Assembly (NCBI RefSeq): GCF_030070105.1
Contig: NZ_JASJOO010000002.1
Location: 248,001 to 312,000, forward strand
DNA: 64,000 bases
Direction of reading: 5' to 3'
Origin: Bermanella sp. WJH001
Lineage (GTDB): Bacteria > Pseudomonadota > Gammaproteobacteria > Pseudomonadales > Oceanobacteraceae
Below are positions 35,687 through 44,358 of this stretch, piece by piece. Both the position numbers and the translations under genes were made by a program. Positions within the stretch are counted from its first letter, which is position 1. Each line of letters opens with the position of its first letter. A model generated the notes under the pieces. It was not told where the DNA came from, did no database searches, and saw only the letters and a program-made list of their open reading frames with translations.

Positions 35687-36712
35687 CTAAAACCCTTCTA
35701 ATACCATTTTGCCAATGCTTTGATTGCTCTCAATTAATTGGTGGGCCAGCTTTAAATTGTCTAAATTAATCTTGCCTAGGTGTTTGCCTAACGTTGTGAC
35801 TAGTTTTTTGCTGTCAATTAATTCGGCTACTTCATTAAAAACATGGTGCTGTTTTATCATGTCTTCGGTGTTAAACAAACTGCGGGTAAACATGAACTCC
35901 CAGTGTAAGCTAACACTTTTGCTTTTAAGTATATCGATGTTTAACGGTGCAGGAGGGTTGTCGATCAAACAAATTTTACCCTGAGGTTTAATGATTTTGG
36001 CAAAATCTTCAAAATGTAAATGGGTATGCGTGATGCTCGCAATGTGACTAACCTCGTTTATCCCAATCTTTTCAAGTTCATTGGCAATGCCGTTATTGTG
36101 ATTGATCACATAATCGGCGCCCATTTTTTTACACCATGCTTGGGTATCTTCTCGACTGGCAGTGGCAATCACCGTTACATTTGGCAGTAACACTTTAAGT
36201 AACTGAATCATAATGCTGCCAACGCCGCCTGCACCACCGGTTACTAAGATGGTGTTTTCTGTGGTTTGGTATTTACTCTTTGTATCCACTTGTAAGCGAT
36301 CAAATAACATTTCATAAGCGGTGATGGCGGTTAACGGCAGTGCTGCAATTTCTGCGTTTGAGATGCTCGTTGGAGCCTTGCCGACGATGCGCTCATCGAC
36401 CAATTGATATTCTGCGTTGCTGCCTTGGCGGCTCATATCACCGGCATAAAAGACTTTATCTCCCACCTTAAAAAGCGAGCAGCTGTCACCAATTGCACTG
36501 ACGGTTCCCACGGCATCGTAACCTAATACTTTAGGCTCGCCTTTTTCAGGGCGAAGGCGCTGGCGCAGCTTGGCATCAACAGGGTTTATGCTGATGGCAT
36601 CCACTTTGACTAATAAATCATGGCCTTGAGCTGTGGGAATTGGTTGTTCAATTTCTATCAGGCTATCGGTATGTGTAATGGGTAGGCTGTGGTCAAAGGC
36701 AAATGCTTTCAT
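35687..36712 (-). CDS. Zinc-type alcohol dehydrogenase/quinone oxidoreductase-like protein
   Basis: The 341-residue MDR-superfamily protein has the GroES-like N-terminal part (ISINPVDAKLRQR, LGYDAVGTVSAIG) and a nucleotide-binding motif VTGGAGGVGSIMIQLLK. Zinc ligands of classical alcohol dehydrogenases are not evident, so it fits zinc-free quinone reductase relatives that use NADPH. Substrate unknown. It is a single gene, divergent from bioA. Confidence 0.85.
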   Translation of the reverse strand: MKAFAFDHSLPITHTDSLIEIEQPIPTAQGHDLLVKVDAISINPVDAKLRQRLRPEKGEPKVLGYDAVGTVSAIGDSCSLFKVGDKVFYAGDMSRQGSNAEYQLVDERIVGKAPTSISNAEIAALPLTAITAYEMLFDRLQVDTKSKYQTTENTILVTGGAGGVGSIMIQLLKVLLPNVTVIATASREDTQAWCKKMGADYVINHNNGIANELEKIGINEVSHIASITHTHLHFEDFAKIIKPQGKICLIDNPPAPLNIDILKSKSVSLHWEFMFTRSLFNTEDMIKQHHVFNEVAELIDSKKLVTTLGKHLGKINLDNLKLAHQLIESNQSIGKMVLEGF

Positions 36713-36857
36713 GGTTTGGGCTCGTAAACTGACTAAAACACAAAGTGATGAATATAAAGTGTGAGAATTGTAGCGTAAAACACCACCTAGTACTGCCTGC
36801 CTTGGATCGATAACTATGTTCCGTTAGAATGCGGCATCTCTTTTTTCTAGGTGGCGT

Positions 36858-38147
36858 ATGGCTCAGTTAACCCCAGAACAAATATCAAACCTAGACCAGC
36901 AGCACGTTTGGCACCCTTACTCTTCATTTACCTCTCCTTTGGCACCGTTTCCTGTGGCCAGTACATCTGGGGTGCGCATTACCTTAGCGGATGGACGTGA
37001 GTTAATTGACGGCATGGCTTCTTGGTGGTCAGCGGTGCATGGTTATGGTCACCCCAAGTTAAAACAAGCGGCTCACGATCAAATTGAAACCATGAGTCAC
37101 GTCATGTTTGGTGGCTTAACCCATGAACCCGCCGTCACCCTGTGTGAAAAATTGGTTAAGCTGGCACCGCAAGGTTTAAACAAGGTATTTATCAGTGACA
37201 GTGGCTCAGTGGCCGTTGAAGTAGCAATTAAAATGGCATTTCAATATTCATTAAGCCAAGGGAATAAACAAAAAAATAAATTGCTGACGGTTAAGAATGG
37301 TTATCACGGAGATACGTTTGCCACCATGGCAACTTGTGATCCGGTAAATGGTATGCACCACATGTTTGAAAATGTGTTGAGCAAACATATTTTTGCACAA
37401 GCACCACAATGCTTATTTGGTGAGCAATTCGAAGAGCATCATATTGCTGATGTTAAACAAAAGCTTGAAACTCATCACGCCAGTATCGCAGCGATTATCT
37501 TAGAGCCCATAGTTCAAGGGGCAGGGGGTATGCGTTTTTATAGCCCTGACTATTTAAAACGTATCCGTGAATTGTGTGATGAATATAAAATTTTATTGAT
37601 CGCAGATGAAATCGCCACCGGCTTTGGTCGCACAGGCAAAATGTTTGCTTGTGAACATGCCGGTATTTCACCGGATATTTTATGTGTTGGTAAAGCATTA
37701 ACCGGCGGCTTTATGAGTTTAGCGGCAACCTTGTGCACAGACAAAGTGGCCAAAGGTATTTGTGAAGGGGAAGCCGGTGTGTTTATGCACGGCCCAACGT
37801 TTATGGGCAACCCGCTAGCATGCGCTGTTGCCAATGCCAGCTTGGATGTATTAATGGAAGGCCATTGGCCTGCACAAGTGGCAAAGATTCAAACTGGCTT
37901 AGAGAAAGGGTTGGCGCCAGCACGAGCATTATCACAAGTTAAAGATGTGCGAGTACTCGGGGCGATTGGAGTCATTGAATTACACGAACCGGTACACATG
38001 CCTACCGTTCAACCCATGTTTGTTGAAGAGGGTGTATGGGTGCGACCATTTGGTAAATTAGTCTATGTGCTGCCGCCGTTTATTATTAATGAAGATGATT
38101 TGGCGTTTTTAACCAATGCCATGGTGAAGGTGGTGTCAAAGCTATAA
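36858..38147 (+). CDS. bioA: Adenosylmethionine-8-amino-7-oxononanoate aminotransferase, BioA
   Basis: The 429-residue PLP enzyme makes 7,8-diaminopelargonate in biotin synthesis, using S-adenosylmethionine as amino donor. BioA traits are visible: VWHPYSSF near the N-terminus, LIDGMASWWSAVHGYGHP, GGLTHEPA, the DEIATGFGRTGKMFACEHA loop and the PLP lysine in VGKALTGGF. Ribosome-binding site AGGTGG. It is not joined to bioBFCD here; it stands alone, as in many gammaproteobacteria where bioA is split or divergent. No biotin operator was recognised. Confidence 0.95.
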   Translation: MAQLTPEQISNLDQQHVWHPYSSFTSPLAPFPVASTSGVRITLADGRELIDGMASWWSAVHGYGHPKLKQAAHDQIETMSHVMFGGLTHEPAVTLCEKLVKLAPQGLNKVFISDSGSVAVEVAIKMAFQYSLSQGNKQKNKLLTVKNGYHGDTFATMATCDPVNGMHHMFENVLSKHIFAQAPQCLFGEQFEEHHIADVKQKLETHHASIAAIILEPIVQGAGGMRFYSPDYLKRIRELCDEYKILLIADEIATGFGRTGKMFACEHAGISPDILCVGKALTGGFMSLAATLCTDKVAKGICEGEAGVFMHGPTFMGNPLACAVANASLDVLMEGHWPAQVAKIQTGLEKGLAPARALSQVKDVRVLGAIGVIELHEPVHMPTVQPMFVEEGVWVRPFGKLVYVLPPFIINEDDLAFLTNAMVKVVSKL

Positions 38148-38154
38148 TTTTTTA

Positions 38155-38393
38155 TCGGGCGCGGGGCACCCTCGTACAGTTTAAAAAATACTTGTAGGAG
38201 GGTGTACCCAATGCATTCACTGCGTGAATGGGGCATGCTACCCCGCGCCCGAAAAAATCTATTATCACGTTAGAAAGCGGTAATAAACTGTAGGAGGGTG
38301 TACCCAATACATTCACTGCGTAAACGGGGCATGCTAATTCACGTAAACAAGCATGGTGTTGTAAAGAATTGTAGGAGGGTGCCCCGCGCCCGA
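38155..38393. repeat. REP/BIME inverted pair, left of the RAYT gene
   Basis: The ends are TCGGGCGCGGGGCACCCTC at 38155-38173 and its inverted partner GAGGGTGCCCCGCGCCCGA at 38375-38393; extended to 23 bp the arms differ at one base. In between lie two copies of GTAGGAGGGTGTACCCAAT (about 38193 and 38291) plus CACTGCGT and GGGGCATGCTA elements. This is a typical bacterial interspersed mosaic element that a REP-associated transposase would act on. Confidence 0.85.
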
Positions 38394-38420
38394 AAATAAA
38401 AAACATTGAAAAGGATTTCA

Positions 38421-38867
38421 ATGATGAAAGTAGGAAAGGGCTATTCAGCGCTTAAAAAAGGTCGATATTCCCAAATTGGTTTTGTTTATCACTTGGTGAT
38501 GACCACAAAAGATCGTCAGCCAGTTTTTAAGGAATTTGATCAAGCTAGACGCATCGTACGAATTTTAAAAGCAGATGAGGATTTGTGTTTCACAAAAACC
38601 TTAGCATTTGTTGTGATGCCTGATCACATTCATTGGCTAATGCAACTAGAAAGAGGCGATTTAGCCCAAGCGGTGCAACGTATCAAGTCTTTGTTTACAA
38701 AACATTCGGGGTTGAATGTCTGGAATACGGGTTTCTACGACCATGCTATTCGCTCGGATGAAACGTTAATTGATGTTGCGCGTTATATTGTTGCCAACCC
38801 ATTTAGGGCTGGTTTATGTAAATCTGTGAAAGAATATTCTCACTGGGATTCGGTTTGGTTGGAATGA
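38421..38867 (+). mobile_element. REP-associated tyrosine transposase (RAYT)
   Basis: The 148-residue protein belongs to the Y1-transposase-like RAYT family (TnpA_REP). The HUH metal motif is present as MPDHIHWLM (about residue 76) and the catalytic Tyr in VARYIVANPFRAGL (about residue 125). RAYTs bind and cleave REP hairpins as single strands and are usually domesticated single-copy genes. I chose ATG 38421 with AAGGA 5 nt upstream. It is flanked on both sides by inverted REP pairs, which strongly supports the identity. Confidence 0.92.
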
Positions 38868-38873
38868 TGTTGA

Positions 38874-38980
38874 TCGGGCGCGGGGCACCCTCGTACAGAT
38901 TTAGATTATTGGGCTAATTGGGCGTTCGGCCCCTTCGTGCAATTTTAAAAAAATACTGTAGGAGGGTGCCCCGCGCCCGA
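38874..38980. repeat. REP/BIME inverted pair, right of the RAYT gene
   Basis: TCGGGCGCGGGGCACCCTC at 38874-38892 and the inverted GAGGGTGCCCCGCGCCCGA at 38962-38980 repeat the arms of the left element, enclosing ~70 bp. Together with 38155-38393 they frame the RAYT gene. Confidence 0.88.
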
Positions 38981-39057
38981 CCAATGTATAAAAATGGCGA
39001 TGACCATGTATCTAAAGATGGTTTGATCCCAGTAGCGCCCGAAAAAGAGATTAAAAA

Positions 39058-39591
39058 ATGAATAAAGAACAAGTTAGTATTGGATTGATTAATCCAAAAG
39101 ACGCACAAAATGTCGGGTCGGTATTGCGCGCCATTGGTTGTTATCAAGCGGATGATATTTATTACACGGGTAACCGTTATGCCTATGCGTTAAAGCATAA
39201 TACCGATACCCATAATATTCAGTCGCAAACCCACATTACAAAAGTGGATGATTTACTGAATGTGCCACAAGAGCATATGAGTAAAGATACCAAAATTATT
39301 TGTATCGAATTAGTAGAAGGGGCAACTCCGTTACCAGAGTTTGAACACCCTGAAAGTGCGCTTTATATTTTTGGCCCAGAAGACGGTAACATCGCACAAA
39401 AAATTATTAACCAAGCGGATGAAGTGGTTTACATTCCCACCATTGGTTGTATGAACTTAGCGGCCACGGCCAATGTGGTTTTGTATGATCGCCTAGCAAA
39501 ATCTTTAAGAGGTAAAAGCTTAATTGAGCAAGGTGATGAGCTGATTCGCTCGAGTCGTGATGGCAATAACCATCTGAAAGTAAAACAATAA
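39058..39591 (+). CDS. SpoU/TrmH-family RNA 2'-O-methyltransferase
   Basis: The 177-residue protein has the SPOUT knot motifs: NPKDAQNVGSVLRAIGCY (motif 1), ALYIFGPEDGNIAQ (motif 2) and VYIPTIGCMNLAATANVVLYDRL (motif 3 region). The Ser of the usual GSxNVS is replaced by MNLAATAN, as in the short stand-alone subgroup. It methylates tRNA or rRNA ribose with SAM; the target is unknown. It lies 77 nt after the REP element. Confidence 0.85.
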   Translation: MNKEQVSIGLINPKDAQNVGSVLRAIGCYQADDIYYTGNRYAYALKHNTDTHNIQSQTHITKVDDLLNVPQEHMSKDTKIICIELVEGATPLPEFEHPESALYIFGPEDGNIAQKIINQADEVVYIPTIGCMNLAATANVVLYDRLAKSLRGKSLIEQGDELIRSSRDGNNHLKVKQ

Positions 39592-39815
39592 AAAAGGCGC
39601 ACAGCGCCACTGTTATCCCACAAATAAAATTTGATTAATCCTTATCGAAAAAACGTCATCCCCGACGCGCGCAGCGCTTTGATCGGGGATCCACTTTTAC
39701 TTTCGTGAAGGATTTGAGTGTTTTATCGGTCAGTTTATGGAATTTTCCCCCGCGTTCACGGGGAGACGTTGAGCTTCTATTGATTTTCAAACTGGCGCTG
39801 AGCGCCTTTTTATAA
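39590..39815. repeat. MITE-like non-coding element with terminal hairpins
   Basis: The left end reads AAAAAGGCGCACAGCGCC and the right end GGCGCTGAGCGCCTTTTT. They are inverted copies with one mismatch, and each is also a small GGCGC/GCGCC hairpin with an A or T tail. The interior has ATCCCCGA/TCGGGGAT arms at about 39659-39690 and a CCCCGCGTTCACGGGG palindrome near 39750. The end hairpins could also act as terminators for the RNA methyltransferase gene (+) and the gene at 39828 (-). Confidence 0.55.
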
Positions 39816-39827
39816 TGAGCGGTATGA

Positions 39828-40319
39828 TTAAAGCTGGCTGTTAACGGCACTTAAGTGCGCTAACACTTCTTCAATTTCGTGTTTAGCTTGTGTCCATTCT
39901 TTGTTTGTTTTTATGCCAATGCGAGCCATGGCTTGAACGGTTGCAGGGTGAACTAATAAATCTTTAGCGTGGTAGCAGGTTGCATCTTTAAGTTCTGGTA
40001 ATAAACCATCGGCATGATAACCAGCTTCAATTTCTTCTAATGTTAATTGTGCCATGGTGTCTGCGGCATTGGATAACGCAGTGAAGTACTCAGTGCACTG
40101 CGGGAGATTTTGATTCACTTGTTGAATAATGGTTTTGCTTAGTTTTACCAAAACCTGTGATTGGCTTTCAATATTATCAGCGGCTTTATCGTCTAATTGT
40201 TTAAGCAGGAGTTGTGCTTGAGTTTGGTAGGTTTTAATTAAAGGCTGCTGACTCTCAGCATGAGAAGTTGAGGTGATTAAACCCAGGGTGATTGTAATAA
40301 GTAGGGTAATTGCTTTCAT
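39828..40319 (-). CDS. Small periplasmic protein of unknown function
   Basis: The 163-residue protein has a signal peptide (MKAITLLITITLGLITSTSHA, in outline residues 1-21) and a helical mature part with two cysteines, in PQCTEYF and DATCYHAKDLL, that may form a disulfide. No CxxCH heme motif is present. I do not recognise the family. It is a single gene, converging with the RNA methyltransferase through the element at 39590-39815. Confidence 0.65.
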   Translation of the reverse strand: MKAITLLITITLGLITSTSHAESQQPLIKTYQTQAQLLLKQLDDKAADNIESQSQVLVKLSKTIIQQVNQNLPQCTEYFTALSNAADTMAQLTLEEIEAGYHADGLLPELKDATCYHAKDLLVHPATVQAMARIGIKTNKEWTQAKHEIEEVLAHLSAVNSQL

Positions 40320-40454
40320 CGTATTTCCGTAATCTGCGAGGCTCGGTTAGTCAGTACTAGAACTGTATTTGAGCACAATAGAGGAAATACGATATTTATG
40401 CAAATGATAATCAATCGCAAAGCCCTATGCTGTAATGCATAGAGCTGAGAGATA

Positions 40455-41450
40455 TTACAACTTAACGATTAACTTGCCCTTGTTGCCACCGGTAAAAAAT
40501 AAATTCAAACCTGTCATGGCACTTTCTAAACCATCCAGAATATGGGTGCGGTGCTTAATTTTGCCTTGCATGACATAAGGTGCCAGCTTGCCAATCAGTT
40601 GTGGCACATCACCAAAGTGATCCGGCATGGTGTAACCCTGAATGGTCAAACGCTTTTTAATGACCTGCATCCAGTTTGGGCCAGGGGCAGGGGTTTCGCT
40701 GGTGTAATCGGCGATCATGCCACATACGGCAATACGGCCATGGGCATTCATACGTGCAAAAATATGATGCTGGATAGGGCCACCTGTGTTTTCAAAAAAC
40801 GCATCAATGCCATTAGGTGTTAGCTCAGCTAATTTGGCTGCAAGGTCATCGGTTTTGTAATTGATGGCACCGTCAAAGCCTAGGGTGTTTACGATCCAGT
40901 CGGCTTTCTCATCGCTACCCACCACACCAATTACGCGCATGCCATCAGCCTTGGCCATCTGACCCACAATAGAACCCACCGAACCCGCAGCGCCAGTCAC
41001 AATCAAGGTTTCGCCGGCTTTTGGTTTGATGATGCTCATGCCTTGTGTGGCAGTTAAGCCTGGTAGTGCAAAAATGGATAGGGCCGTTTCAGCGTCCACA
41101 CCGTCCATTACTTTGTTGAAACCTTGGCCATTACTGAGAATGTATTCAGACCAGCCTGTCATCCCCATCACACGATCACCTACTTTAAAGTCTGGGTGGT
41201 TGGATTCAACCACTTCACCTAAGCCGCTTGAACGCATGACGGTGCCTAGCTCAACAGGCGGAATGTAGCTTTCAGTATCTGGGCTCATCCAACCCATCAT
41301 GGCTGGGTCTAGAGACATATGGGTTTGCTTAATCAATATCTGGCCTGGGCCTGCGCTTGGAATGTCTTTTTTAAGCACTTCAAACATGTGAGGCCCAATA
41401 GGGCTGCCATCTGGACGTTTGGTCAGGTTAATTTGAGTAAATTGGCTCAT
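40455..41450 (-). CDS. NADP-dependent MDR oxidoreductase (CurA/prostaglandin-reductase-like)
   Basis: About 331 residues from ATG 41450, which has AAGGA 8 nt upstream; a longer start at 41495 lacks one. Features of the zinc-free MDR group are TGAAGSVGSIVGQMAK (NADPH), GVVGSDEKADW and FFENTGGPIQHHIFARMN. These enzymes reduce enones or alkenals. The divergent LysR gene at 41572 lies 121 nt away and may regulate it. Confidence 0.87.
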   Translation of the reverse strand: MSQFTQINLTKRPDGSPIGPHMFEVLKKDIPSAGPGQILIKQTHMSLDPAMMGWMSPDTESYIPPVELGTVMRSSGLGEVVESNHPDFKVGDRVMGMTGWSEYILSNGQGFNKVMDGVDAETALSIFALPGLTATQGMSIIKPKAGETLIVTGAAGSVGSIVGQMAKADGMRVIGVVGSDEKADWIVNTLGFDGAINYKTDDLAAKLAELTPNGIDAFFENTGGPIQHHIFARMNAHGRIAVCGMIADYTSETPAPGPNWMQVIKKRLTIQGYTMPDHFGDVPQLIGKLAPYVMQGKIKHRTHILDGLESAMTGLNLFFTGGNKGKLIVKL

Positions 41451-41571
41451 GCTGTATTCCTTAAGTCTTGTGCTTTGATGAATGTGTTTGCTCATATTAC
41501 TCGGTTAAATGATGTTATATAGGGGCTAGTTTGCTAATCTTTGTTGTCTTTTAGGCAATAATTGAGGGTAT

Positions 41572-42480
41572 ATGGATCAGTTAAAAGCCATTCGATATTT
41601 TATTAGCGTGGTGGATTCGGGGAGTTTTTCAGCGGCAGCCAGTCAATTTGATGTGCCGGCGTCGTCTATTTCTCGGCGCATCAGTGATTTAGAGACCAGC
41701 CTTGGGACACAGCTATTAAAGCGATCCACTCGTTTAGTGAGCCTCACTGAAATAGGCCAGAGCTACTACGGGCAAGTAAAAGACATCATTGAGCAACTTG
41801 AGCAAAGCGATCATGCTGTGCGCAGCTATCAAACCAAACCCATGGGGTGCTTAAAAATCAGCTCAATGGTGGGGTTTGGTGAGCGAATTTTGATTCCGAT
41901 TATGGATGAGTTTCAACAAACATATCCCGATATTGTGCTGGATGTGGTGCTCAGTGATGAGCTATCCAGCTTGTCTCGTGACGATGTGGATATCGCCATA
42001 CGTGGAGGTTATGCTCCCAATGAGCGAGTGCTGGCGGTTAAACTGATGGCCAATCAATTTATTCCGGTGGCTGCGCCAAGCTATTTGCAGCTTCATGGTG
42101 TGCCTCATCGAACAGAGCAATTAAAACAACATGTGGGTTTGTTTTTTAAAACGCCCATGGGGCCAACCCCATGGTTAAGTGAAATCAATGGTCAGTGGCA
42201 ACAAGTGACACCGCCAGCAAAATTAATTACCAATAATGGCAAATGGCTTGTAAAAGAGGCCATCGCTGGCAAAGGAATTTTGATGATTCCTAATTGGGTG
42301 GTGCAGCCCCATTTAGAAAGCGGTGAGCTTATACAGCTAACATTTGAAGAGCCATTAAACATTACCGAAAACGCAAATTTTGCCATTTACATGCTTTACC
42401 AAAAATCGGCCTATGCCATTCCTAAGGTTAAAGCCGCGGTTGATTTTATTGCTGCGCGAGTAAAGGGGCAGTTTGATTGA
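41572..42480 (+). CDS. LysR-family transcriptional regulator
   Basis: The 302-residue protein has an N-terminal winged helix (YFISVVDSGSFSAAASQFDVPASSISRRISDLE) and a periplasmic-binding-type effector domain. It resembles the CrgA/DsdC-like subgroup often next to oxidoreductases. It is divergent from the CurA-like enzyme gene, a classic LysR arrangement, so control of that gene by an electrophile or quinone is a reasonable guess. Confidence 0.88.
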   Translation: MDQLKAIRYFISVVDSGSFSAAASQFDVPASSISRRISDLETSLGTQLLKRSTRLVSLTEIGQSYYGQVKDIIEQLEQSDHAVRSYQTKPMGCLKISSMVGFGERILIPIMDEFQQTYPDIVLDVVLSDELSSLSRDDVDIAIRGGYAPNERVLAVKLMANQFIPVAAPSYLQLHGVPHRTEQLKQHVGLFFKTPMGPTPWLSEINGQWQQVTPPAKLITNNGKWLVKEAIAGKGILMIPNWVVQPHLESGELIQLTFEEPLNITENANFAIYMLYQKSAYAIPKVKAAVDFIAARVKGQFD

Positions 42481-42552
42481 GCTAGGTTTTGTGTATTAAT
42501 AAGACGTGCGGTTTATTAGCCCCATAACAGTTGCTTTTTTTAAGGATTGAAT

Positions 42553-42834
42553 ATGACAATTACAAGAATAAATGAATTCGAAGCAGTACCCAGTAAAGGG
42601 GAGGCATTATTTGCGTTCTTGAGCTCATTGAAAGCACATATTGATTTTTCACCAGGTTGTCTATCTCGTGAGGTGCTTAGAAAGAATGATAACGAGTTAA
42701 TCTTTGTGGTTATTGAAAAGTGGAAATCGAAAGATGCCCACCGCCAATCTATAGAGTCTTACCCACAAGAAATAATGGCAGAAGTGATGCCGCTCTTTGC
42801 TTTGCCGCCCAAGGGTGGTTATTACCATAATTAA
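42553..42834 (+). CDS. Antibiotic biosynthesis monooxygenase (ABM) domain protein
   Basis: About 93 residues from ATG 42553, with AAGGA upstream. The single ABM ferredoxin-like domain is shown by ITRINEFEA, PGCLSREVLRK and the FVVIEKWKSKDAH segment. ABM proteins oxidise small quinone-like or aromatic molecules, or act as stress proteins; activity here is unknown. The next gene starts 2 nt after its stop. Confidence 0.8.
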   Translation: MTITRINEFEAVPSKGEALFAFLSSLKAHIDFSPGCLSREVLRKNDNELIFVVIEKWKSKDAHRQSIESYPQEIMAEVMPLFALPPKGGYYHN

Positions 42835-42836
42835 TT

Positions 42837-43379
42837 ATGCAATATTTCAATGTGCCTTCATCTTTAAAAGAAGTATTCGGTGAGAAGCAAACTTCCATTG
42901 AAGTTGCTGCAACCTTAATAAGCTCTTTAGCTACTTGTTTAATTGTTTATTGTTTTCTCTACCCTAGTAACGATAACAACCATATAGCGGTTATATTTGG
43001 CTTTGTATTGGTGTGGGATGTATTAGCGGGTTGTATTGCTAATTTCACCTATGGAACTAACCAATATTATGCAACACGAGATAAGTCTCGCTGGGTATTC
43101 ATTGCCATCCATTTTCATATTATTGCCATCGCTTGGTTGTTAGATGGCCCATTGTATTTATCTGTTTGGGTGTGGTTATTTACGATTACAGCGGCAATTT
43201 CGGTTAACTTACTGCAAGGGCAAAAACTACAATTATTTGTTGCCGTTAACTTTGTTTGTATCGGTTTAATCTTGATATTTTTGCTGGCGATGCCTGCATG
43301 GTTTAGCTTAGTGAGTATTTTCTTCTTATTAAAAGTGGTGTTGAGTTTTGCAGTTGATCACTACAAAAATAATGAATAA
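42837..43379 (+). CDS. Multi-pass membrane protein of unknown function
   Basis: The 180-residue protein has five or six hydrophobic segments (about 22-42, 50-68, 88-102, 108-124, 130-150, 155-172). No domain is recognised. It has no separate ribosome-binding site and starts 2 nt after the ABM gene, implying translational coupling. It is followed 11 nt later by another unknown gene, so the three probably form an operon. Confidence 0.65.
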   Translation: MQYFNVPSSLKEVFGEKQTSIEVAATLISSLATCLIVYCFLYPSNDNNHIAVIFGFVLVWDVLAGCIANFTYGTNQYYATRDKSRWVFIAIHFHIIAIAWLLDGPLYLSVWVWLFTITAAISVNLLQGQKLQLFVAVNFVCIGLILIFLLAMPAWFSLVSIFFLLKVVLSFAVDHYKNNE

Positions 43380-43390
43380 AGGAAAGTTTC

Positions 43391-44098
43391 ATGTTTGATT
43401 GGATAAAGCACATCCCCAATTGGTTGCTCGTTACCTTGATAAGCTTTGTGGTATTTGTGCTTGTTATTTCTATTTTAATGGCAGTGAGCGATGGTAGGCG
43501 TGTTGAGATAGGTTCTTTAGTGATACATGAAAGTTCGTCAGATCAGATAAAAAAACTACAAAGCGAAATTGATGATTTAAATAACAAGCTACTAGCAAAC
43601 CAAGCCAAGTTGACGGAAGAAGACGTGTTACTTAAATTGCCCGCTGAATTTAGAAAAGCCACATTGGATTTAAGTCTGGCAGAAATGACACGTTGGATTC
43701 AAATCACTGGCAAACAAAAAACAGATATTGAAAAGCTGCATGCGAAACTTGAACAAGTCGAAAAAGTAGACGGGACATTTTTATATAAATTATTAATTTT
43801 TAATCAAGATGCGGCCTGTTATGGCAACACGTTAAATTTTACGGCGGGAGTTGATCGAAACGAATGCTTACCAAAAGCGCAACTAGCAGAACGCTTTTTA
43901 CAATTTTTATCTGAGATTGATTTTTATGTGATTAATGGCACTGACCAGCCTGCGCAAGTGCAAGCCAAGCAGCAATTGTTAAGGCTGCAAGATAAGTATC
44001 AATTTAATACTAAGGGTTGGTACGGCCCTGACGTATTTAATTCGATTATTAGTGAGTTTTATAATAAAGGTGAGGTAAGGGTTGTCGCGCAAAAATAG
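43391..44098 (+). CDS. Single-pass membrane protein with coiled coil, unknown function
   Basis: The 235-residue protein has one membrane segment (about residues 10-32), a coiled coil (SSDQIKKLQSEIDDLNNKLL, about 48-75) and a helical C-terminal domain with a Cys pair (ACYGNTLNF, ECLPKAQ). AAAGGAAA precedes the ATG. I do not recognise the family. It is the last of three tandem genes. Confidence 0.65.
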   Translation: MFDWIKHIPNWLLVTLISFVVFVLVISILMAVSDGRRVEIGSLVIHESSSDQIKKLQSEIDDLNNKLLANQAKLTEEDVLLKLPAEFRKATLDLSLAEMTRWIQITGKQKTDIEKLHAKLEQVEKVDGTFLYKLLIFNQDAACYGNTLNFTAGVDRNECLPKAQLAERFLQFLSEIDFYVINGTDQPAQVQAKQQLLRLQDKYQFNTKGWYGPDVFNSIISEFYNKGEVRVVAQK

Positions 44099-44358
44099 GT
44101 TACAGAGGCTTTAATAGATTATTTTTTGTGGCTGCTTTTAACTAATTGTCACGGTGCTAATTTATGATCAGTCTCTCTGTCTTAGTTAAGAGTGAGGATT
44201 CAGCTTGTTAGTAAAGCCCTGCCACATGCTGATTACTCGGTAAGTCTAATAGCAGTATTCAAAATTTGCCAAAAACCATCAATTTTATCTAAATATCCTT
44301 AGTCGATCTGAAAGTTGATCTACACTTACCGTATATTTATTTTTTAGGTAAGGCGTTT
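44099..44358. other. Intergenic region before the chemoreceptor gene
   Basis: About 260 bp with no supported ORF. No clear promoter or repeat is seen. Confidence 0.5.

Noticed and set aside
38152-38421. Minus-strand ORF rich in GAPSY-type repeats
   Set aside because: It lies wholly inside the inverted REP element left of the RAYT gene.
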